A stretch of DNA of 64,000 nucleotides from Varroa destructor (Eukaryota > Arthropoda > Arachnida > Mesostigmata > Varroidae): positions 39,315,042-39,379,041 of the forward strand of contig NW_019211456.1 of NCBI RefSeq assembly GCF_002443255.2, given 5' to 3'. Position 1 is the stretch's first letter, and each line of letters begins with the position of its first letter. Shown piece after piece: positions 37,192 through 47,737 of this stretch. Both the position numbers and the translations under genes were made by a program. The notes under the pieces are model-generated. The model had not been told where the DNA came from, did not search any database, and saw only the letters and a program-made list of their open reading frames with translations.

Positions 37192-37815
37192 TTATAGGGA
37201 TGGTTGGGGGCAGCTTGGCGAGGTGGGGGTTTCAGGGGCGTGCAATGGTAGCACTGCAAGCAAGGGAGAAGGCTTATAGTTATTATTTTGGTTAATGTAT
37301 GTGTCGAGAGCTGTTACCGGGCGAAGCAGATAAAAGGTTAGACAGAGGCCGTTGCAACGAGCTAACCAAAGCAGTGTACCAGCTCCCATTTCCACCTGCC
37401 GGCCCGAGTCGGTGCAGAGGAACTGCAGGCCCAAGTCCAAGGCTCCATGCCTTACACTGCTGGCAACGTGCGCCGGTAGGTGGTAATGGGTCAGGAGTAA
37501 CTTTTCAGGAAATGGCAACCAAGGATAGAGCAGAAAGCCAAAGGACGTTAAGCCAGAACTAGAGGGATGAATGCGCTTGGCCGCGTACGCCTCTAAATGA
37601 TATAGCTGGTTTGAATTACAAATGGTAAGAAGATATGATACGACAGTACGGTTCAACAGCATTTCATATAGAACGCACCGTACAATGGTCAAACATCCTT
37701 TCCTGCAGTTGCATACATAGAGGCCTTTAATATATGGCAGTGTAACAACAGTTCTACGCTTGCTAATGCCGTTAAATTCCAGAATAAAATGAATAGTATC
37801 TACGACTGGTTTCAA
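37192..37815 (-). pseudogene. Longest open frame of the window; possible Penelope-like fragment
   Basis: A 207-codon minus-strand frame, the longest here. By my estimate a frame this long is expected about 0.02 times by chance at this base composition, though local GC richness raises that. Near its start KRRTVVTLPYIKGLY (37,761-37,717) resembles a motif of Penelope-like retroelements, in which V.LPYI.GLSE sits between the RT and the GIY-YIG endonuclease. The expected SE residues are changed, and no GIY-YIG motif or RT block is visible around it. The first codon is TTG, not ATG, so this is not a normal gene start. The rest of the translation, rich in Leu, Cys and Pro, is unrecognised. It is either an old fragment or a chance frame extended by GC-rich DNA. 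Confidence 0.3.
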
Positions 37816-38525
37816 GTTTAAGCTACCTCACGCGTCTCTAGGTTTAGAAAGCAGACTCGTTACTACTTTGCCACTGAGGGCAATTATGTGTCAGTTTGCC
37901 CAACAAACTAAAATATATTTTAGAGCATCCTCATGCTAAAAGCTACAAAAAAAAAATATTACATTAAGTATCAGTTGAGGTATGTCGAAAAACTAGTAGA
38001 TAGCACGTATAAAGTAATGTTCATTAATTAGCTACGAAGCACAAATGCCTGAGACAACAAATCGACCTAGTATAAGCATAGCCCCTCCTGACCATTTGTG
38101 AATATTCGAAATAATCGGTGGGCGTCGTACTGTATTGCTTCCGGTAGCGAATTCGATGACTACAGGAAAAAAACAGCGACTCACTGCTTCAAATTTTCAC
38201 CTATAACATAAAGAATCTTTCAAAAATTAATATGATCGAATAGTTTGCCACCCCAGTGAGGTATGCTTTACGCGATAGTAAGTGTACGTGTCGTTCGGTG
38301 TTTCCTTAACGCAAAAACGTCAAATGAGCAGGAGAAAATTTATGCAGGATGTATTGATCAGCCAGTGTCAGTATCTGGCGCTTTCCGAGAAGCAGTACCC
38401 AATAGAAATTAATCAAAAACCTGTATAATTGGAATCAAAGAGACACTTTTCACTTGTTCACTAGCTGCATTCAATATATATCTTTTTAATATATCGCCTG
38501 TAGGAATCACGGTCAACATTAGTGA

Positions 38526-38548
38526 TAGTAGTAGTAGTAGCAGCAGCA
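38526..38548. repeat. (AGT)n(AGC)n triplet run
   Basis: About five AGT units followed by three AGC units. Confidence 0.75.
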
Positions 38549-39564
38549 ATTACTATAGACAAAGACATCGCCCATGTACCGCTCATTTGCCAATGATATT
38601 GACCTAAGGTCAGTGAGACGCGCCGGGCTTTTTTCTAAGGTATTAATTGCTATCAACTCGTAAATTGTGACTAAAAGTAGGTTCTTTCTCATTGAGTTTT
38701 TAGGTTAGGTTCAAATCGAGATAATGATTTTTTTGCAAATTGAATTGACGATACGTCCAACCAATAGCGTCTGGAAGAAAAGGGTTAATTTTTGGTAAGG
38801 GCAAAATTGAAACAGGGTTATGCCATTAAACGTGCTTTGTGGTTTTAAAGCAAACTAGGCAATCAGGCAAAAAAAAACTGTCTACAGAAGAGCCAAAAAT
38901 CATCATTGCGTCTGACTATATATAACAGCACAATCGGTCACATTTAAACACTGATGTGCAGAAAATGGGGGCAAAGAGAGGCTTATAATTAAATAAAACA
39001 TGAATCCACAGTGAGAAAAAAATCCATTTTACCAATAGGAAAGAAACTTTTTTTCTAGCTGAAAATTTGCCTTCAATCTAACTTCAACCCTACCCGTTTT
39101 TTCGCTGCATCAGCGAGTTCCGTAATACCGACATCGTCCCAATCACTTGCCAGTGGATCAGCTAAGACGACGTTACAAATACTTCGAAATGCTATATCCT
39201 TTAAAAATTTGATATTAAACAAATTCTGAATCCCTGTCATACCGCGACGGGTCCGATCACCTCAGGTTTCCTCTTTTCTTTCTAAATATATAGCTTAGAG
39301 TTGTGTATTTACAACTGCGTATGTCTGATATGCTTCACATTCCCTAGTCTACGAACTGTATTACGCAATAGTTTCAGTTGCAGTTTACGACTGAGACGTT
39401 TTCAGGTGTTTCGAGTAGCTGCTATATCATATCAAATGTATCCATACCTTAAAAATGTTGGACTGGCCTAGTATTAGGTATGAGCATTCAATATTGATCT
39501 GCTGCAGATGCATGCATCATGCCCTATACGTTTGGCAAACACTTTTTAGATACTGCACTTGTTC

Positions 39565-39588
39565 CTCCTATGACTTAAGTCATAGGAG
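39565..39588. repeat. Perfect 24-bp palindrome
   Basis: The half CTCCTATGACTT is followed directly by its exact reverse complement, with no spacer. The flanking bases (C and C) do not extend it. This is the second such object in the window. The chance expectation for each is about 0.004 per 64 kb. The centre is TGACTTAAGTCA, two TGACTT-type half-sites arranged head to head. Function unknown. Confidence 0.9.
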
Positions 39589-40409
39589 CGCAGCGTCCCC
39601 CAAACAGTTTTCAATTAAAATCTTACTCTGAGCTCCAGCTGGTGCTTCTGTTGAATACGGGATGTCTGTTCCTTTATATGCGCGTTATTAGATGTTAATA
39701 AACTGCTCAGGTCGCTTACCGCAAAGGAAAAATGGTTGTGAGCATAGAACTACTGCAGTGCGATCATTGATTTATATTATTTCGAACTTAGCTGTTATTT
39801 GCAGAATTATTAGCGTCATCGTCGTTTGGCTTAAACACGCGATAGCTGCGAGGATCTGGCCTCAACCTTGTGAGGCTCATGGCCTGCCGGCTGATCCTAT
39901 TGCTGAGTTTGTCGAGAAATCGGCGCTTAATTATTTTATGCGTATTCAGTCATATCGATCTGTGCAGTGGTCGAGTAAAAACAATGCCAGGTCTGATGAA
40001 ACAATTAATATAAGCCTAAACAAGTTATATGGTCCCTGCGTATCCGTATACGTGTTGTAGATGTGAGCAAACGCTTTTTGGCCTAGCCCATTGCGCCGAC
40101 CGGGCTGTCGACAAAAACGTCAATGAGCGAGATGATTTGATTCGATAGAGCTTCAGATATGAACAAGCAACTATTAAGGAGCCTTGAAATAATAGGTCGT
40201 GTCAGCGAATAGCCTGAACAAAATCCTATATCGTTGTACCTGAAGCACGAAGAGAGCGCAACGGCTTATCGCGGAGACTCCGCCATTCCCAAAAAGCAAT
40301 CTGTATTACAAAATAAATATCAATTCTTACTGCTATTCATAAGCGTCAACGGATGTCCAAAGAAGACGTCCTTAATCACCTTCAGCAAGGTGCCTTGAAC
40401 GCCTTAATT

Positions 40410-40439
40410 ATATTACTATTATTATTATTATTATTATTA
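40410..40439. repeat. (TTA)n microsatellite
   Basis: About ten TTA units with one TAC interruption near the left end. Confidence 0.85.
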
Positions 40440-41039
40440 CTGGACACAAAGGCATACTTCTACATTTACTGCTTAAGCCAACTGTGCCGTTCACGTATTT
40501 GATTGAACTAGCAAAGAAATGAATATGCGAAATCGAGAATGAGCTTTGACACTATGCTTTCAAGAGAAACAGAAGAGATACTGAGAGAATACTGGGTGTT
40601 ATATTTTATTATTACTAAATATATTACACAGGTAAAGTACAGCAAACGAAAGGGTCATCAATACTATCTTTTAATCACTCGGATGCACAGATAGACGTCT
40701 CGAAGCTCAGCGGACGAGCTTTCTTCCTTGTCGATCCGCTCGGATAATCAGGCTTTAATAGCAAAGCAGGCTTAAGAACCAGTGCAAAGCTCTATGGTGA
40801 CCGATAGTAATGCTGGAAGCAAATACTATGCGAAAGAAACTACGTGAGACCACGACGGAACTTGATCAGAACAGGACGCATAGACCAATGGCGTAACGAA
40901 CAGCTAAGCTTACATCATCCTTTTTGTGGTTATTTTCTTCAGAGGTCGGTTGCGTTACAGGCAAGGTTATCTCAATCACTTTTAGGCTTTAGGACAATAT
41001 ATTATAGTCTCTAGAGATTTCTAACTAGTAGCTGTAGTT

Positions 41040-42488
41040 CAAGTTTCTCACTTGCCGCTGCCACTGTTCCTTCTTCTACCTCTTTTTCTTCATTTTGGCT
41101 ATACCTCTCTCGTATTATTACGCTCTCACAGATGGCTGGCCACTTCAGCCTCTCGGCTATCACTGAAGTTGCTATTCTAGTACATTATAGACAATGATTA
41201 CGTGACGATGCTTTTACAGACTTTATGCTGTTGGTTAACCCGTCTGGTTTCTTATGTTCTCATTCTACTCGGCCGGGTCTTTGATACAACCAAGCGTCTT
41301 TTTTTTTGAGTGCAGCGCCGCATCTATGTGTATGAGTATATAGTTTTGCTTCAGAAGACGCCTTGGGCAACCTCTGTTGTTCTTTGCCCCTTAGCAACAC
41401 CCATTTGCTCAACGCAACTCATCTACGATCTGTCTTCTGAGCCTTGTTCGTAGATGAGCACTTAGCGAACATCACAGCCGAAGTCGTCAGCCACAGGGGT
41501 TCCGTCGCTCCTAACGGTCGATGTAGGCGTCCCCGCTCGTTTCAAACCTTACAACGGCCATAAGGCCACTAGCTGAAGAATAGGTGCAGATCCAGAACAG
41601 AGAAGCTCGATTTGCGGGTTTTAGGTTGGAACTGGACCTTCTGTTCAGGTTGCGGTAAGCAAAGCGGCGGTGGGTTCCTGCCTCCGTTATCTACAGGCAA
41701 CTAGGTAAATAAAAAATCATAGCTACGGAAGGACTGGAAAGGACGGAGAACAGAAAAGCAACGAGAGGCCAAAGAGGGGATTTTGAGTGCTACAAATAAC
41801 AGCTGGATACAAAACGAGCCTAAATTGACCAAAAGTTGCTATATAATGCACTCATTGTTTGATAGAAGTAGAATAGAGCTTGTACGGATATTTTACTGAT
41901 TAAACGGATGTAAGCCGATGTCGTGTGCTGAACGTATTACACTTTCTTACCATAATTGGTCACAATTATAGTAGAGACAATTCTATAGAAATTAGCCTTT
42001 TTCCAACTCTTTTCTGCATCGCACCTAAACCTAATCTACCCGTGTGGTACATAACAGAAAATGACTAGTCGGACGCTTACAACGCGCTTCCTCAATCATC
42101 AGGCATAGAGATACGCAGTTAGCGGGCTAATTCGAGGTGGTCGACAGGATTGAGCGATAAGAAGGATTGGATATTTGATGTGATCGCATAACTCGTTCTT
42201 GGCGCATCTCAGCGTTCGACTTTATATATGTCTGTATATACGAGCCTTAGTGGATGTGTCTGTTCCTATTATAGTCTTCCAGGTAAAAGAGCATTCTGTC
42301 TTCCGGCACCAAAAAAGAAGCATCTTCTCCCACGAACCACATTCACGCTACAACCCCCTCTAAGCTTGCCTCTTATTGTTTCTGCTACAGCCGTTGCTAC
42401 GACGAATTCGACACTAAACAGCTCACTATAACAAAACTGTGTTAGCTACTTATATGACGCCACCTTCTGGAAAGGCCCTGATAGCTTC
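41040..42488. other. GC-balanced then AT-rich stretch, no gene recognised
   Basis: The part at 41,040-41,720 is CT- and GC-richer than its surroundings. The rest returns to AT-rich. No frame longer than 70 codons and no motif was seen. Confidence 0.5.
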
Positions 42489-42854
42489 TCATTTTTGCTT
42501 GCCGAAGTCTATTTCGAGCTGTTGCGTTGTGTCTGCCCGTATGCCATACCAACCAAATGTACCGCGTGTCGCATGCAACCTATAATAAGCCACACCATAT
42601 ACATATAGTTGATTCTTGTAAACTCTGCCAATCCATGATTCTACGGTAATTGGCTCGGGGACCGTTTCGTGGAAGGAATGGTTCATTGCTGCTATTAAAA
42701 CAAACCGGCCCAGTTTTTCTAGCTCGAAGTACTTTCTTCTGGTCTCAGACACCAAAACCTTCAAGAACTCTGCTGACAACACAACCACGTACACCCGTAG
42801 AATGTCATAGTCAAAGGTAAAAAAAAAAGCGCTAATAAACGGACATTGTAACAA
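42489..42854 (-). other. Unrecognised 121-codon open frame
   Basis: A minus-strand frame whose translation has an unusually protein-like, non-repetitive composition, rich in Tyr, Val and charged residues (for example FDYDILRVYVVVLSAEFLK and YVYGVAYYRLHATRGTFGWY). I recognise no family. A pyrimidine run followed by GTTGTCAG lies inside the 5' part, near 42,775, and could serve as a 3' splice site. I find no good donor before the stop. It lies about 850 bp downstream, in transcription direction, of the Gypsy-like RT relic and could be another piece of that element, but it has no RNase H or integrase motif. A chance frame of this length is quite possible. Confidence 0.2.
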
Positions 42855-43699
42855 TTATTTGTGAATTAAAAAACATCATCTTGGTCATATTGTAACTCAC
42901 GTATTTCTGCTATGTGCCAAATGTATTTTCGCCGAGACGGAAATAATTTGTTTGTTACTCTTTTCGTTAATTGGTGACTGCTTTACTCCGATGACGCGCG
43001 AAGCCCGCACTCTGTTTACTGCTAGGGAATTTTTCTAGCATGATCTGTCTAACTGTAACAATAATCTCACAGCGTCAAACCCGATGGGGATCGCAGACAT
43101 CCCAAAATTGTTTTCATAATGGAGATGAAGCTGAATAAACGTTTAGATACCTTCGAAATCTAGCAAATTCAATTTTAGACTAGACGCAAACTTTACATCT
43201 AAGCAGCTATCAAAATAGATGACGTAGACACATAGGGGCATTCGATAGAGATGAGTTCAGCAGCTGTCGTCGTTATGGCGTATTATTACTCACGTTCGAC
43301 CTTTACTTTTAATCAACCATAACTTAAATTGCGGAACCCGTACAAATCTGTACAGATGTCCCTAAACTGAGCCGTAGACATTCAGCATCACAGTGGTGCG
43401 GCTGTAGTGGACCGCCAGTGGAGACAGCAACCGCTAATATATACATGTAAATGAACCTAACGGCTACGAGTACGATGGGGACGGCCTCTACAGCGCTGCT
43501 CGCCGTACCGAACATGATGACACCGAATCGCGACCATTATAGAATGATTTTAACGACGTAACCCCTGAATCCTGGCTGACCCCTCACCGTCTCATTTTCA
43601 GCCGCTGCTATTCCACTCAGTGAAACGACGCGTTGAAGAAAACTTCGAAGCCATCCTGGAATCGACTCGCATTCTTTATGAACGCATACTAGACGATAT
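42855..43699. other. Stretch downstream of the Gypsy-like relic, nothing recognised
   Basis: If the retrotransposon relic extended this way, its RNase H region would fall here on the minus strand, but I see no such motif. One minus-strand frame at 43,515-43,324 is short and uninformative. Confidence 0.5.
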
Positions 43700-44263
43700 C
43701 TAACGTGCTCCCTTTAAAGCAAAGTATGGCTTCCCTATAAACCTATTGCAGACAGGGTCGCTAGCCTCCGTCGCCGGCACAGGAATTGAAGAGAGTTTAA
43801 TATCAATGTTTTCGTTCAAAATAAGCGCGAGAAAATGCCGGTCGTGAAAGAAGACGAGCATGTAAGAGCGCTTATTGGAACACGCAGACATTACACTTCC
43901 ATGTGGTAACGCCGCTGCTTTCTAGAACCGCCTCTACAGCCTTCTCTGACCGAGATTCAGCGTTATACAAACACATGTATACAAAGCAACCTTTACATCT
44001 CTGAAACTGTATCCACGGGGCACGGTGCAGTCGTCGTCAATACAAACGAATAAATGATTTAGTTGTCTATGTATGGCTGCCTGTTCGTTGAATACGCCAC
44101 GACCTACCTTGAACATGAGTGCATGGCAGAACGCTGCGTAGCCCATCGGACGCTGAGCCGCACACTGATACCCTCGTAAGGCTTCTTCCTTCAATTGCTG
44201 GCGGATGGAAGGCAAGATCCATTCGCTCCAGGAAGTTGAACCCGCAAAAAAGTCGCCCCTAAC
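43700..44263 (-). pseudogene. Ty3/Gypsy-like reverse transcriptase relic in three frames
   Basis: This minus-strand relic of an LTR-retrotransposon pol gene covers the palm of the RT. In the first frame (44,323-43,934), IRQQLKEEALR then MGYAAFCHALMFKVG match the Gypsy pattern Y.QI...EE...TAF.T..G.YEF..MPFGL, with RGVFNEQAAIHRQL in place of AP.TFQ..M. LFVCIDDD near 44,050-44,030 is the catalytic YxDD block. The reading then moves to a second frame, EKAVEAVLESSGVTTWKC (43,946-43,893), matching the L..VL.RL..AG+TLN..KC helix. It then moves to a third frame, HFLALILNENIDIK through RFIGKPYFA (43,837-43,720), matching FLGH...++G and the FLG..Y.R.FI block. The correct order of blocks with plausible spacing makes chance unlikely. 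Two frameshifts show it is dead. RNase H, integrase, gag and LTRs were not identified. Confidence 0.72.
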
Positions 44264-47229
44264 ACTACTAGCTGCCACCACGAGTGATACAACATCACTA
44301 TTCAAAAACATCTCGAAAATCAACCGAGCTCAGGCATGACAACTGACTGCGACCCGGAAAAAGGAGAAAAAAAGAAGTGACAGGACGAAGAAGCTTAGGA
44401 GTTCAGTATGTTACGCGTGAGGAGAGTAGAACGAAAGAGGAGGGGTTAAAGCAGCTATATTCGAGGGAGCCAAGACCCCACCAAAGATGGTGGGCTTTTC
44501 GTTCGTTGCTTTACAGGTAAAATTTGTTCGTTCGTTTACGTCGTGGGTAGCCTCTCCCGCCTCCCGAGGGGGCTTCAACGAAAGAAACGGGTTTCGGTTC
44601 AGCTGGCTTTTTTCGTACTCTTGCCAATCTGCTGAAAGAAAAACGGAGTGGGAATATAGGTAGAGGGGAACAAAGGCGACAGATGGAAGCAAGGAAAAGC
44701 CTGTGGTGAGTAGCGTGTCGTGAGGCATAGTGCGAGGACTTGTATATGTATATGCGCATAGTCTGTCTGCATGCATGCCTGTCTCTAGGTTATCTGTAGA
44801 CTGCTCCTCTACGCAACCAATACAAGGCTGTACGTATATTGCAAGCGAACATGTGGTCCGCTCCTTCATATGCTGCTGGCGCATAAATAGATGCGACGGA
44901 AGTAACGCCGTCGTGTTATTTTCTCTGTTCTTTCGGTGCGACTGGCAAATTTACTTACGCCACTACCGCTATGGCGGCAACATACATGGTGCGAGCAAAT
45001 CTTAAACACGGCTGCATGGCGAATAAGGAAAGGATGCGGGGTTTAGACGACGGGCAGGCACAGGCCGGCCACTCCGCCGTTTCTTCGCTGGCTATATCGG
45101 CTGTCTACCAGTAGCGCATATGGCTATGTCTGTTCTGAATTTGGCCACGTTGTGCGGTGTTGCGGGTTTTCGTCTCAACGGCTGTCTTTGGCACAATAGT
45201 GGAAGAGAGGGATATTGAGAACCTGAATCTGGATGTACATATCACTGCGCAGTTATTTGAATTGGAGCTTCATTGACTATAAGGCTATCCTTACAGGGAT
45301 ACTTGATTGGCCTGAAAAGCTGATTTGAGTAAAAGGGTTGTGAGGAGCAGATGAAAAGAAGGACCAACAACACGCAAAGATATCGAAAGTCGTGACTAAA
45401 ATATATACACGAAAGGCCAACTCTATTGAAGAACGTAGCTCATTATGTCCTTTTACGTGAGGACCCTTTTACAACAGTCTAACCGACCAGTGGCCTTTAT
45501 GTGAAATCCCCCGTTATTATCTAAAGAGTTGACATTACTGGTCCGTTCGGTGCCTCGAACCGTTGACAGTCAATTTTAGGACATGTTAAGATATGTTAAG
45601 TTTTCCCACATTAGACATTTTTCTCAAAGCTGCAATAGAGTCGGCCAAAGCTAAGAAACTTCTTATTGCTTTAATCTGTTATCTGATAGTGGTTCAAGTG
45701 GGCGACAAATCGAAGCATGTATATCTGAATTCGACAGAAACGCGTTATTTTCGTTAATATGTTCTTTCGACAATAGCATCTTCTTGGTAAGTTGGAAGCA
45801 CTTGACCATTAGCATCCCTTACGAAATTCGAATACCCCATTTCCGTTACTGTTTGGCGCCATATAACACTCTCGGTGACCATCGAATAGAGCGATTCTCG
45901 TTCTTTTTTTTTTATATTTTCTCGTCAAAGGTTAGCTAGATGCACTCCTACCCTGACTGTTAGTGTTCTGCCTTTTTGGAAGCTTCATCAAATGTTTTCT
46001 CCGTATATCATGGAAACGCACGTGGCGCAATATATCGCGTTTAAGCATTATGTATGCATTCAATAGATGTATTTGTCGCACCCTCTGCGGCTCTTGGGGC
46101 TACCAATTAGTTAGCGTTAATAAAAATGAACGGCACGCCAAAAAGAGCATCGCTAGTCAGATACGTCGGTGTTGTTTTCTGACAACTCATAGAAGCGTTA
46201 CGCATGTACTTCAGCCCGATCGCTTGTCGTGGATGTCGCAAAGTTAGGTATGTCATCATGCTTCAACCGCAAACCAGCTTTCAGATTTCTTTTTTCGAAC
46301 TTCGTAAATCAAGACTAGTGATGGTGGGTATCCCGAGGCTATTGAATAATGCAGCGAATATCAAACTGGTTAACCGTATAACTGCCTGTATAGGCACTAT
46401 TTCGAGAGCTGAAGTGTCAGTTTAACAGACGGCCCTGTGGCGCTTTCGCGAGCGCCGTTCGCATCTCGATCATGTCAGTCACTTTAACGTTTCGCGCGCG
46501 ACCTCTGCCCATCGCAGAAAGCTGACGAAGTCAAAAGGTCAAAGTGAAGTTTAGATCGCGAAAGACGATCGGCGCCCATCACGGAGCGGCGAGGAGGCTT
46601 AGCAATTCGTGGCTGAAATATTCAGGATTGGTATTGGATGTCGTTGGCTGTCAAGAATTCTCACAGCCTATAACCTATAGACAAGCGAGTCACAAGGCAA
46701 CCTAGCCTGGATAGAACTTCTTGTTTTGCTTAAAAAAGTCCATTTGTTTTGTATTCTCTGTTGTAAAGGTGGCGTACATCGAAAACACTCACTGAAGCAA
46801 TAGTAGGTGAAATAAATAACTTGATCCAAGCCGCATCTGAATATCAGTCGAAGCAAGCGCCAAAAAAGAAATTGTCTAACCACTAAAGCACGTTAATTAA
46901 ACAACAATTAATAAAACGGCAACATGAAAGACTGAGATCGCTAACCGTCTTCAGACATGTCGGTGTGAATATTGACCAGAAACAATCATTGACAAGGGTA
47001 AGATTGTTGGCATCTCTTTCTGAGAAAGGCACCGTTCTGCACGGCAACATTTTGATATACGTAAACTTCATCAACACTTTAATCGTGAAGTACGGTTGTG
47101 CTGTACAGATCGGCTTTCACCGTCTCTACATGCTAACGTTCGGCACCTAATAAGCGTAATTAATCCCTTAGCGCCAACTGTCACAGATGCCTTTTCGCTG
47201 GGGCGGACCTATTAAATGTTCTGAAAAAT
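44264..47229. other. Mixed stretch, no recognised gene
   Basis: The part at 44,400-45,200 is GC-richer. A 157-codon minus-strand frame at 44,884-44,411 has no motif. A 32-codon ATG frame at 45,016-45,114 (starting MANKERMRGLDDG) looks protein-like but is too short to support. The part at 46,430-46,600 is CG-rich, with a small GGCGCT/AGCGCC hairpin at 46,439-46,455. The remainder is AT-rich and without motifs. Confidence 0.45.
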
Positions 47230-47491
47230 ACCATTAGCAACGATTTAAGTGTACCCCGTACTTCGTCGAGACGTCGGGCCGATGTGTGATAGTGTTATTC
47301 AGCGATGAATGCTCATCTATAGTGCGGTAGTGGGATATGCATCGTGCAATGCATATGTAGCTCGAACCTAATGACGTGCACATGCAGCCAGTGAACTGTC
47401 AGTTCTCGTGCACAACGGCGTCTCTTACTTCCCGGAAGACGTAGGCCCTCAACCTGAGTTTCCTCTTGATATCGTCGAGTGACTCTTCCCA

Positions 47492-47737
47492 CTAGTGCGA
47501 GTACTGCTTGCTCTGCTGCCAAGCGGGTATATGCACTTTACGGATTACACTCGAAGGCAGCAACTGGCGTGATGAAGCATCAGCAGTGAATGCGCGTCTT
47601 TTCCTACGCCGCGCCAGAAGACCAAACGAGTGCCTTGTGGACACTGAGTTCGTTGCGGTAGCTTCGATCGTCAAAGGCAGAAAAGCAGTCAGGCTGGCTA
47701 GCAGGCACTGAGAGACCAGGTAAAGCAGACCGTTCAT
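47492..47737 (-). other. Small ATG frame with signal-peptide-like start (weak)
   Basis: A minus-strand ATG at 47,737 opens 81 codons. The first 25 residues, beginning MNGLLYLVSQCLLASLTAF, are hydrophobic and end in a small-residue stretch (IEATA), as secretory signal peptides do. A polybasic ARRRKRR follows, resembling a proprotein-convertase site. Such a layout would suit a small secreted or neuropeptide-type precursor. However, the frame stays open upstream of the ATG, the mature part has no Cys pattern or known peptide, and a TATATAAG string sits directly before the ATG rather than about 30 bp before a start site. The chance explanation is at least as likely. Confidence 0.15.

Larger units (their letters stand above)
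37816..41039. other. AT-rich gene-free stretch containing a perfect palindrome
   Basis: No gene recognised. A plus-strand frame at 39,692-40,060 (122 codons) has no motif. There are TAG/CAG repeats at 38,526-38,548 and a TTA microsatellite at 40,410-40,439. The 24-bp palindrome at 39,565-39,588 is listed separately. Confidence 0.6.

Noticed and set aside
44411..44884. 157-codon minus-strand frame upstream of the Gypsy-like RT
   Set aside because: No gag, protease or RT motif. GC-rich composition alone can explain the length.
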